Source: Methanobacteriota archaeon (GTDB taxonomy: Archaea > Thermoplasmatota > Thermoplasmata > RBG-16-68-12). Taken from it: 14,624 bases of DNA. Below the pieces are notes generated by a model. The model saw only the letters and a program-made list of their open reading frames with translations, was not told where the DNA came from and did no database searches. The position numbers were made by a program, and so were the translations under genes. Location of the stretch: contig VBMR01000098.1 in the NCBI GenBank assembly GCA_005878325.1, positions 1-14,624 of the forward strand, given 5' to 3'. The first letter of the stretch is position 1; every line of letters begins with the position of its first letter. Below, in pieces: positions 7,059-14,260 of this stretch.

Positions 7059-8516
7059 TCACCGTCGTCCCCACGCCATCCTTCGAGGAGCGTCGGCCGC
7101 GGAAATGCTGACGGGGGGAACCAGCTCGTGCGGGGGAGGCGGCGTGATCCGAGGGGAGACGACCGGATCGGAGGGGGTCTTGGAGATCGCGAACCGATCC
7201 ATGAACACGGAGTTCAGATTCGCGAGGCACTGTCCGTCGGCGGCGACCTTCCCGGAGGGACAGAAGTCGGTCTCCGCGGTCATTGAGTCCGCGGTCACTT
7301 TGTAGAACACAGAGCCGAATCCAGGAGCCCGGGACTCCGTGTTCGCGTTCCGGCCCATCACCTGATCGAAGTATCCGATCTCCGGGTCGCTCCCGTCGAT
7401 CGTCACGTTGTCGAGACCGTCTCCTCCCACGCCTTGCACGACCACGACAGTTCCCTTCCCCTTGGGGTAGGCATTGGGAGACCCCGACGAGACGACGCAA
7501 TCCGGCACGAACTCGTCGGTCCAATTGACGGAATTGCACGAATCGGATTCGGCGAGCTGCTTGCTCCTCTCGTATGCGTGATCGTGGCCCACGAGGATGA
7601 GATCCACATTGGCCTCCACAAGCTCTTCGAAAATGTGCTCGCCCATGGAGCACTTGTCCTTCGCGCCGACCGTGATGCACTGCTTGTGGACCCCTACGAT
7701 GACCCACGGGATGCCGCGGTCGCGAGCCTCGGCGGCCATGGCTTCGATCCACTCCTCGTGGGGCGACTCCGCGCTATAATTGTAGCTGATCGGCCCCTCA
7801 AGCCCCGCCGAGATCATGATGAACCGGGCGAGTGGGTTCGTTCGAGGGTAATCGAAAGAATACTCGTAGCCGTATGCGCCGGTCCCATTCCCGAGGACGA
7901 CGGGGGAGGACAGGGTGTATGGGCACGCCTGGGCATATTTCGCCAAATCGGAATTCGGGCTCTGTCCGTCGTCGTGGTTCCCCGCAACGAGGACGAGCTC
8001 CGGGACGTAGCGACGGATGTCCCGACACCAACCCGCTTCATCCGGGTAGCCGAGGTCGCCGAGGGCGACCAGGAAGGACGCTCCCGCGGTTCGGGCTCGG
8101 GCAGACAGAGCAACCGAATCGGCATTGCCGGGTTCTCCGATGTCAGACGCCACCGCGAACGAGAAATGCGTCGCGGATTCGTCCTTCCAACGAGGTCCGA
8201 TGAAGTCGGAGGAGGAGCTGGGCCCTGTTCCCGCGCCCGTGTGGAAGAGGACCCATCCGACCGCGACCGCCGCAAGGAGTCCGACGACGAGCGCGGCGGC
8301 GAACTTCCTTCGCCCGAAGCGCGGCTCGGGCAGTCTCTTGGCGACTGGCTGCGGTTCGATGACGTCTCCGTCAAGGTCCGGACCCTGCCTCACACTCCAT
8401 ACAGAGTCGGGAGGACGGTGTCCGAGGTCTTGCAACAATCCCGGGGTCCTCTCGAGTTCCGCCCTCAGCTCGTCCTTCTCGTACGGCGCGGGTCCTCGGA
8501 CGCGACGTCGAGACAT
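7059..8516 (-). CDS. Membrane-anchored metallophosphoesterase (calcineurin/purple acid phosphatase-like)
   Basis: A 485-residue protein of the PF00149 metallophosphoesterase fold. A charged cytoplasmic tail (1-71) is followed by one hydrophobic helix (about 72-91) with positive residues just before it, so the catalytic domain should face outside. Metal-ligand motifs appear in order: SDIG (124-127), GDLG (153-156), GNHD (179-182), a lone His in GVHKQ (H277) and GHDH (310-313). The set resembles purple acid phosphatase-like enzymes that split phosphate mono- or diesters. The outer domain has eight cysteines (164, 198, 280, 289, 327, 340, 419, 430), possibly disulfides, and ends in a Pro-rich tail. 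ATG 8516 is chosen because the region before it has lower GC at third positions; ATG 8639 and GTG 8729 are open alternatives. It may trim phosphate from an exported product of the adjacent cluster. Confidence 0.83.
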   Translation of the reverse strand: MSRRRVRGPAPYEKDELRAELERTPGLLQDLGHRPPDSVWSVRQGPDLDGDVIEPQPVAKRLPEPRFGRRKFAAALVVGLLAAVAVGWVLFHTGAGTGPSSSSDFIGPRWKDESATHFSFAVASDIGEPGNADSVALSARARTAGASFLVALGDLGYPDEAGWCRDIRRYVPELVLVAGNHDDGQSPNSDLAKYAQACPYTLSSPVVLGNGTGAYGYEYSFDYPRTNPLARFIMISAGLEGPISYNYSAESPHEEWIEAMAAEARDRGIPWVIVGVHKQCITVGAKDKCSMGEHIFEELVEANVDLILVGHDHAYERSKQLAESDSCNSVNWTDEFVPDCVVSSGSPNAYPKGKGTVVVVQGVGGDGLDNVTIDGSDPEIGYFDQVMGRNANTESRAPGFGSVFYKVTADSMTAETDFCPSGKVAADGQCLANLNSVFMDRFAISKTPSDPVVSPRITPPPPHELVPPVSISAADAPRRMAWGRR

Positions 8517-8848
8517 CCCGGGAAACGGTGGGACCTCGCGAGTCCCCGTCTTCGATCGAGGGCCGACTTGACCGTAAGAACGGTGCGTCCGTTCCGTGCT
8601 CGTGACAACCCTATTCGTCCGTCGAAGCGAGGTCCGCATGTTTCGACCCTGCGAAAGGTGATGACTTGACCCTTGTCGGGCGATTTCGGGAAGGGAGATG
8701 GCGACCTCTTTCAAAGGCCGCGTCGCCACTTATCACACAACCTGGGCCACTTGTGTTACACATGTGTTCGTACGCTCCTCGAAGACCTCGGATGGCGCTG
8801 GGTCCTACCGAATCTGAAATTTTCGACCCGAGCCGGGGGGCCATCATC
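8517..8848. other. Intergenic region before the metallophosphoesterase gene
   Basis: About 330 bases between the end of the ABC exporter gene and the chosen metallophosphoesterase start. The metallophosphoesterase frame stays open to 8729, so the coding part may begin earlier than marked. The stretch holds a set of inverted repeats at 8735-8767 and a weak TATA-like TGATAAGT on the minus strand at about 8729-8736. No RNA gene or poly-T terminator was recognised. Confidence 0.5.
8735..8767. promoter_or_regulatory. Operator-like inverted repeats (ACACAA...TTGTGT and ACACATGTGT)
   Basis: Three symmetric elements overlap in 33 bases: ACACAA (8735-8740) and TTGTGT (8751-8756) around a 10-base spacer, GTGT-T-ACAC (8753-8761), and the perfect palindrome ACACATGTGT (8758-8767). 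They lie upstream of the leftward metallophosphoesterase gene and after the exporter gene, a likely place for a regulated promoter. The regulator is unknown and the function is inferred only from symmetry and position. Confidence 0.35.
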
Positions 8849-11047
8849 CTATCGCGTGGATGTGTCTTCTTCGACCATCTCCTCGTCCAAAGGATCTCTC
8901 GGTTCTCCGCGTTCGATCTGGGCTTCGTAGAGCCGGCTGTACGTTCCTCCCTTCCCAATCAGGTCATCGTGAGTTCCGACTTCGACGATGCCACCCTCCG
9001 CGAGGACCACGATGCGATCCGCGTCCATGATCGATGATAGCCTGTGCCCAATCACGATGATTGTCCTTCGGCCGGCAAGGTGGTCCAGCGCGTCCTTGAT
9101 GAGGGATTCGGATTCGGAGTCGATGTTCGACGTGGCCTCATCCAGGATCAGGATGCTCGGGTTCTTCATGAGAGCGCGAGCAATGGCAATCCGCTGTCTC
9201 TGCCCGACGGACAGGGTCACTCCCCGCTCTCCGATGTCGGTATCATATCCCTTTGGCAGCGAGGCGATGAACTCATGCGCGTGCGCCAACTGGGCCGCCT
9301 GGATAATGTCCTCATGCGTCGGTGTCGGACTACCGAATCCAATATTCTCCCGGAGCGTGCCCGAGAACAAGACGGGCTCCTGTAGGACGAGACCGATCTT
9401 GCTCCGGAGGTACCCGAGGTTCAGGGTATCGATGGGATAACCGCCGATCAGGATCTTCCCCTCGGTGGGGTCATAAAATCGAAGGAGGAGATTCACCACC
9501 GTGGACTTGCCCGCCCCGCTCGAGCCAACGACGGCCACTGTCTCTCCGGGCTCAACGACGAGCGAGAAGTTCTCGAGGACCTTTTGAGTCCCGCGATATC
9601 CAAACGAAACGTGGTCGAACTCGATGCGGCCCTCGAGGATCGCCGGGGACAGACCGCTCGACGGGTCCTTCACCTCCGGGTCCATGTCCATGAGTTCGAA
9701 CACCCGGTCGGCCGCGGCGATCGCCTTCTGGAGCGTGATGTTGACCTTGCTGAGCTGGACGAGGGGCTTGAACAGTTTGTCGAGCGTTGAAAGGAACGCG
9801 TAGAGGGCGCCCGTCTGGGCGACAAGCGTTGCTTGATCGGGCGCTTGCAACACGGCTGGGGTTGCGAAATAGATGACGATCAAAAGCGTCGCGCCGGTCA
9901 GGAGGTCCACGGTCGACCCATAGACGGCGGACAAGCGCGTCAATTTCACCTTCGCCCTCGCGATCTCTACTGAGCGGGTCCGGAACTCGCGTGCCTCGCG
10001 GCCCTCCATCCGAAAACTCTTCACGATCCGGATCCCGGAGAGGACCTCGAAGCCCTTCGCCGTGAGCTCCGCCACCGCTTGGCGAATCCTCGCCGACGCT
10101 CGCTTGATCGCCCTCTTGAATGAATTCACTACGACCACAACGAGGACGCAAACGGGAACGACAAGGAGAGCCGACCTCGGGTCAATGATAAAGAGGAGGG
10201 CGACGGCCCCGGCGACCACGACCGCGTTCGCGGCGAGATTCGCGATGTCCTCCGTCAAGACCTTCTCCATCTCATTTGTGTCGCTCACCACGCGAGAGAT
10301 CAAATCCCCGGTTCGGGCCGAGTCGAAGAACCGCACAGGAAGGTGTTCGATATGTGCGTAGGCATCCGATCGGAGCGTATGGATGGTCTTCTGACCCAAC
10401 AATGAGCTAAGGTAATCCTTCAGGTATGAGGCGACCTGCTTGGCGATGTAGACTCCTCCAAGGAGCGCTACAACCACCGGGAGGAATCCCAAATCTCCTT
10501 TGCCGATCACGACTTTGAACAGGAGGAATCCAATGATCCATGGGGGCGCCAATTCGAGCGAAGAGGAACCAACGATCGAGATCGCGACTCCGACGACATA
10601 GCGCGAATGCGGCTTCAAGTACGAGAAAATCCGGGAGAGAGTGGACCGTTGCGCCGGCTCCAGCTCAGGCTGCCAACGCTTCGAGATCATCATCCACGGG
10701 AGGCTCATGATGAGAATGCTGGCCACCAGGCAGTAGAAGGCGAGCGGATCCGCGAGGTAGGGGGCGAGCCACCCCGAGTACGGGAATGCGCTCAGAATGA
10801 GGCCCGCGAGGGACGGGACACTCCGAATCTCGAGGGAGATCCAGTGCTGGACGAGAAGCCCGACAACCAGGGCCTTCAGGCCCCTTTTTGTCCCGATTCC
10901 CAAACGGCGGAGACGTCGCCAGAGTTCGGCGCCGACCGGAGTTTTTTCCTCCGGGGGCGAAAGGGGTTTTTCCTCCGGAGGTGTAGGTTTTTCCTCGCCT
11001 TCAGGAACCTCGGGTGTTGGCTGGGCCTCTATTTTTTCATCGCTCAA
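8849..11047 (-). CDS. ABC exporter half-transporter (membrane domain fused to ATPase)
   Basis: A 732-residue type I ABC exporter subunit (MsbA/MdlB-like), probably a homodimer, driving export of a lipid, glycoconjugate or drug. The standard six-helix membrane domain runs from about 140 to 440. The ATPase domain has Walker A GSSGAGKST (508-516), Q-loop LQEP (555-558), signature LSVGQ (612-616), Walker B ILILDEAT (632-639) with catalytic E637, and H-loop H668. Unusual is an N-terminal extension of about 135 residues: a Pro/Glu-rich part with PPEEK repeats (10-37), then at least one extra hydrophobic stretch (about 80-121). The start is TTG 11047, overlapping the upstream nucleotidyltransferase stop as TTGA, with AAGGAGAT some 12 bases before; no better in-frame start is found before the first membrane segment. 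The context points to a phosphorylated sugar compound as cargo, but that is inference. Confidence 0.9.
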   Translation of the reverse strand: MSDEKIEAQPTPEVPEGEEKPTPPEEKPLSPPEEKTPVGAELWRRLRRLGIGTKRGLKALVVGLLVQHWISLEIRSVPSLAGLILSAFPYSGWLAPYLADPLAFYCLVASILIMSLPWMMISKRWQPELEPAQRSTLSRIFSYLKPHSRYVVGVAISIVGSSSLELAPPWIIGFLLFKVVIGKGDLGFLPVVVALLGGVYIAKQVASYLKDYLSSLLGQKTIHTLRSDAYAHIEHLPVRFFDSARTGDLISRVVSDTNEMEKVLTEDIANLAANAVVVAGAVALLFIIDPRSALLVVPVCVLVVVVVNSFKRAIKRASARIRQAVAELTAKGFEVLSGIRIVKSFRMEGREAREFRTRSVEIARAKVKLTRLSAVYGSTVDLLTGATLLIVIYFATPAVLQAPDQATLVAQTGALYAFLSTLDKLFKPLVQLSKVNITLQKAIAAADRVFELMDMDPEVKDPSSGLSPAILEGRIEFDHVSFGYRGTQKVLENFSLVVEPGETVAVVGSSGAGKSTVVNLLLRFYDPTEGKILIGGYPIDTLNLGYLRSKIGLVLQEPVLFSGTLRENIGFGSPTPTHEDIIQAAQLAHAHEFIASLPKGYDTDIGERGVTLSVGQRQRIAIARALMKNPSILILDEATSNIDSESESLIKDALDHLAGRRTIIVIGHRLSSIMDADRIVVLAEGGIVEVGTHDDLIGKGGTYSRLYEAQIERGEPRDPLDEEMVEEDTSTR
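10941..10996. repeat. Three short direct repeats in the exporter N terminus
   Basis: The plus strand carries G(T)5-6CCTC at 10941-10953, 10966-10977 and 10987-10996, the first two also sharing the following CG. They encode the Glu/Pro-rich PEEK units of the exporter extension. Spacings between copies keep the reading frame, so loss or gain of whole copies could alter tail length without frameshift. Confidence 0.55.
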
Positions 11048-12102
11048 GGACGATCCACAATCTCCTTCGACTTCTCAGGAATCGGAGGCGAGTCTAGGGT
11101 GCGCCCAGGTTTGAGAGCGGGCCCTACAAGGCGCGATTCCGGCACGGGTGCCTCGGAATGCGCCCAGGCCGCCCCTGACACTTCCGATTCCACATTCGAC
11201 TCCTCGCCCACGTGTGTGAGTGATATTTTCAGCGCCTCGATCATCGTCTCAACGCTGCCGATGTCCAGGCGGCGTTCGTCATCCTGGAGGGCGACACCAA
11301 TGACCGTCTTTCCCTCCTTCGCGAGCCTCTGGATGGCATCGGTGAGTTGCAACTCGCCTCCCACGCCGGGCTCGATCTTGGCCAAGGCATCGAAGATCGC
11401 CTCGGTGAAGAGGTAGACGGGCATGATTGCGTAATTACTCCGAGGTTTTTGCGGTTTTTCCACGGCCGATACAATCCGAAGGACTCCCTCCTCAAGGAAA
11501 TCGCCTTCGACGACACCATATCGTCTCGGATCCGCGACCTCCTGCAACAGGATGGTCGCCACCGCATCGTACTTCTGATGCATGGCGGCCAGACGATCGA
11601 GGTGGTGGTTGTGCTCGGACAGGATGAACGTGTCCGCCGCCTGAACGAGGAAGGGTCCCCGGACGACGGGCCGTCCCATGAGGACCGCGTCGCCGAATCC
11701 GAGCGGCTCAATCTGATTGAGGAAGACAAGATCGGACGACCGGATCTTCCCGTAGAATTCGGTCAGACTCTCGACGACCTTTCCCTTTTTAGCCAGGAAA
11801 TCAAGGAATCGGAAATCCGGGGAGAAGTGATCTTCGATGGCCCGCTTGCCTCTCCCCACGACGAAATAGAAGGTTCGGACGCCCACGGTGTACAGCTGTT
11901 CGAAGATCGCCTGGACGACCGGTGTGAGCTGGAGGGAATCGTCGCCATTGCGGGTGATGATGGGAAACATTTCTTTGGGAATCTCTTTGGAGAAGGGCAG
12001 GAGTCGCGTCCCGATTCCGCCGGCCGTGATGAGCGCCTTGTATTGAGCGAGTCCCCCCGACGGGCCCGAATCCTCGGACAGAAGAGCCGCCACCGACCTC
12101 AC
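11044..12102 (-). CDS. GalU-type sugar-1-phosphate nucleotidyltransferase
   Basis: A 352-residue nucleotidyltransferase closest in pattern to UTP-glucose-1-phosphate uridylyltransferase, which makes UDP-glucose. The N-terminal signature AGGIGTRLLP (27-36), SKEIPKEMFPI (38-48), LGFGDAV (134-140), AADTFIL (155-161), YGVVEG (195-200), VEKP (214-217) and GGELQLTDAI (248-257) all fit GalU. The last 50 residues form a low-complexity, acidic and Pro-rich tail not needed for the fold. The open frame extends to 12309 inside the upstream gene; GTG 12102 is chosen because GAGG lies 6 bases before it and the signature then starts near residue 27. GTG 12093 is an alternative. It probably supplies the nucleotide sugar for the glycosyltransferases. 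The sugar and nucleotide specificity cannot be read with certainty. Confidence 0.85.
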   Translation of the reverse strand: MRSVAALLSEDSGPSGGLAQYKALITAGGIGTRLLPFSKEIPKEMFPIITRNGDDSLQLTPVVQAIFEQLYTVGVRTFYFVVGRGKRAIEDHFSPDFRFLDFLAKKGKVVESLTEFYGKIRSSDLVFLNQIEPLGFGDAVLMGRPVVRGPFLVQAADTFILSEHNHHLDRLAAMHQKYDAVATILLQEVADPRRYGVVEGDFLEEGVLRIVSAVEKPQKPRSNYAIMPVYLFTEAIFDALAKIEPGVGGELQLTDAIQRLAKEGKTVIGVALQDDERRLDIGSVETMIEALKISLTHVGEESNVESEVSGAAWAHSEAPVPESRLVGPALKPGRTLDSPPIPEKSKEIVDRP

Positions 12103-12109
12103 CAGCCTG

Positions 12110-12113
12110 CCTC
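12110..12113 (-). promoter_or_regulatory. GAGG ribosome binding site before the GalU-type gene
   Basis: GAGG on the minus strand 7 bases before GTG 12102. It is the best reason to place the start at this GTG, since no ATG lies near the nucleotide-binding signature. Confidence 0.4.
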
Positions 12114-12187
12114 GGGGGACGAAGGCCCGTGTTGTCCCGAGGTCGACATCGCCTTCGCCGTCGTTGAAACCCGTGATCGCAGCCCAC

Positions 12188-13291
12188 TCATTCGATCCGC
12201 TCCATCGATGATTGCACCTGGTCCTTGAGTGTTTCGGCTCGGACCGGTGCGTTCGGCTCCAAAACCGGCAAGCGAGCACGAATGCGTGGTTCAATCCTCT
12301 CAAACTCACGGAAGACCGGTTCTGCCACGAGGGCGGCCTCCTCGAGTAGGGTGCGGGCGCGCGATATCGCGACGGCCTGTGGGTCGGCCAGTCCTCGGGC
12401 CCGGAGCCGCTCGCCCCCCGCGATGCTCAACGGCTTCGTCGCGAGCCGGACCAACGCCGCGGCTTCGTGCCAGGCGAGCGCACTCTCGTCCAATAGACCG
12501 GCAGTTCCATCCCGGAACGCCTTTTGCGCTTGGCTCACCGCCTCCCTCAGGGGCTCATGCCGGATCGCGACCCGGGAGATCGTCGCCAAGAACATTCCCG
12601 CATCCAGCTCCAAGGGTCCCCGCCCAAAGCGCTGCCAGTCGATCACGCCCGTACGGTCGCCGAGGTCGAGGATGTGCCGGTCGTACAGCGTGCCATGCAC
12701 GAGGTGTGGGGAGCCCTCGCCAGGCCGCGTCCGCACGAGGATCTTTGATAGGGCAACCGCGAAAGCCTTGAGGCCGGGATCGGCAGCGCCTAACTCGGGA
12801 AACCCCTCGCTAGCCTTGCGCATCGCATAAGCCGCGCCCCGTCGTCGTCCAAACCGCTGGTCCAGCAAGGCCGCGCGGCGGAACCATCGGGCGGCCACGA
12901 AGCCCGCGCGCTCGCCCTCTCCCCGTCGAATCAGGTGGAGGACGGTGGGTCCCTCAAGCCATCCAAGGACGATCAACCGTAGTTTGCGAATCCGGAAAAG
13001 GAGGGGCGGGACGCAGATCCCGGATTGTGCCGCCAACTCCGTTGCGTTGAGGGCTTTGTACAGAGCGGCCTCCGCCGCGGGGTTCGTCGCGTATGCCTTG
13101 ATGGCCACACGACCCGAACCGGCCCGAACTTCAAGGGTCGCCCGCTCACCCTGCGTGTATCCGCAGAGTCGAACTTCGACGGGACCTTCGTCCATCTTCA
13201 ATGATGGGATGGCGCGAGCTACGCCTTGGGCCTTAATCGCGGCGAGCCCCGGAAGCGCGGGATCATCGGGAAGGTCTAAGGTCGGCTTCAA
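12188..13291 (-). CDS. APH-like protein with altered catalytic loop (third of tandem set)
   Basis: A 367-residue protein with the aminoglycoside phosphotransferase-like kinase fold, paralogous to the gene upstream. Shared features are DDPALPGL (9-16), RLCGYTQGERATLE (41-54), a likely ATP-binding Lys in VAIKAY (K65), the loop HGTLYDRHIL (199-208) and VIDWQRF (216-222) with a metal-ligand Asp (D218). In active family members the loop reads HGDxxxxN; here the catalytic Asp is Thr (T201) and the Asn is His (H206). It may be a pseudokinase, a binding protein or an enzyme with a different base. The start is TTG 13291, which overlaps the upstream stop as TTGA, with GGGGG about 8 bases before. The C-terminal 40 residues are charged and extend past the paralogue. 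The fold call is good; the activity is unknown. Confidence 0.75.
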   Translation of the reverse strand: MKPTLDLPDDPALPGLAAIKAQGVARAIPSLKMDEGPVEVRLCGYTQGERATLEVRAGSGRVAIKAYATNPAAEAALYKALNATELAAQSGICVPPLLFRIRKLRLIVLGWLEGPTVLHLIRRGEGERAGFVAARWFRRAALLDQRFGRRRGAAYAMRKASEGFPELGAADPGLKAFAVALSKILVRTRPGEGSPHLVHGTLYDRHILDLGDRTGVIDWQRFGRGPLELDAGMFLATISRVAIRHEPLREAVSQAQKAFRDGTAGLLDESALAWHEAAALVRLATKPLSIAGGERLRARGLADPQAVAISRARTLLEEAALVAEPVFREFERIEPRIRARLPVLEPNAPVRAETLKDQVQSSMERIE

Positions 13292-14259
13292 GTGATCGCC
13301 CCCGCAAGACGGCCTGCTTCCTCCACGAGTCCCCGCGCTTCTGCCAAGGCGAACGCCCGCTCCTCCCGACTCAGGAGGCGCTCGGCTTCCGTGGGACGGA
13401 AGAGCTTCGAGGCGTGTCGCAACAGTGTAGTTGCTTGATACCACGCGAGTGACTGTTCGTTCAGCAAAGTTCTCGTCTCGCTCCGGAACGCCTCCTCCGC
13501 TCGCGCCACCTCATTCGTCAGGCGGTCGTCCCGGAGGCCCAACCGCCAGACCGTCGCGAGAAACGTGCCCGCATCGAGCTCGAGCGGTCCCTGGCAGAAC
13601 CGCTGCCAATCGATCACTCCTGGACCATCGCCGAGATCGAGGATGTGACGGGCATACAGCGTCCCGTGCACGAGGCGCGAATGGCGGTCCCTTGGCTGCG
13701 CTCCCAAGAGGCGCCGGACCACGTTGTCGGCCGCTTGGCCTAGGATAGGCTCCGTGGCGACCAATCGGCCAACCCACTTGCCGACGTCGAACAAGAGCTC
13801 GCCCGGGTCGAATCTTGGGCCAAGGGTCACGGAGAGGGAAGCGGCTTTCCGCAAGAACGCCGCCGCCAGGGTTCCGGCGCGTCGACCTTCGCCTTCCGCG
13901 ATCAGCTGCTCGACCGGTCGTCCCGCCAGCCAACTGATCACGATCAGACGCAAATCCCGATTCCATCCGAGGAGCCGAGGCACACGAACTCCGGAGCTGC
14001 CCGCGAGACCCGCGTTGGCCAAGGCGCGATACAAGAGCGCCTCCGCCGACGGATCCTTGGCGTAGGCCTTGACCGCGAAGTGGCGATCCCCCCCGTGGGC
14101 CTCGATTGTGGCGCGGTTGCCTGGGGTGTAGCCGCACAGCCGAAGTTCGAAGGACCCCTCGTCGAGGCCTAAGTCCGGAAACGCGGCGCCGAATCGGTCC
14201 GATCGGAGGGCCTCGAGGGCAGGAAGGGCGGGGTCGTCGGGAATGGATCTCATATCCAT
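13288..14259 (-). CDS. APH-like protein with altered catalytic loop (second of tandem set)
   Basis: A 323-residue paralogue of the following gene with the same order of elements: DDPALPAL (8-15), RLCGYTPGNRATIE (40-53), FAVKAY with K64, HGTLYARHIL (198-207) and GVIDWQRF (214-221). As in its neighbour the HGD Asp is Thr (T200) and the Asn is His (H205). The neighbour's acidic residue in YDRH is Ala here (YARH), so it cannot be a shared replacement base. The C-terminal region has WYQATTLLRHASK and an EARGLVEEA helix that align with the cut gene upstream. ATG 14259 follows the stop of that gene by one base and has a strong Shine-Dalgarno GGGAGGAA; a second ATG two codons later is too far. It is the middle gene of a tandem family in one operon. 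Substrate and activity are unknown. Confidence 0.77.
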   Translation of the reverse strand: MDMRSIPDDPALPALEALRSDRFGAAFPDLGLDEGSFELRLCGYTPGNRATIEAHGGDRHFAVKAYAKDPSAEALLYRALANAGLAGSSGVRVPRLLGWNRDLRLIVISWLAGRPVEQLIAEGEGRRAGTLAAAFLRKAASLSVTLGPRFDPGELLFDVGKWVGRLVATEPILGQAADNVVRRLLGAQPRDRHSRLVHGTLYARHILDLGDGPGVIDWQRFCQGPLELDAGTFLATVWRLGLRDDRLTNEVARAEEAFRSETRTLLNEQSLAWYQATTLLRHASKLFRPTEAERLLSREERAFALAEARGLVEEAGRLAGAIT

Positions 14260-14260
14260 C

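Noticed and set aside
7434..8669. 411-codon plus-strand frame opposite the metallophosphoesterase
   Set aside because: The opposite strand carries all the metal-binding motifs; this frame is an antisense shadow.
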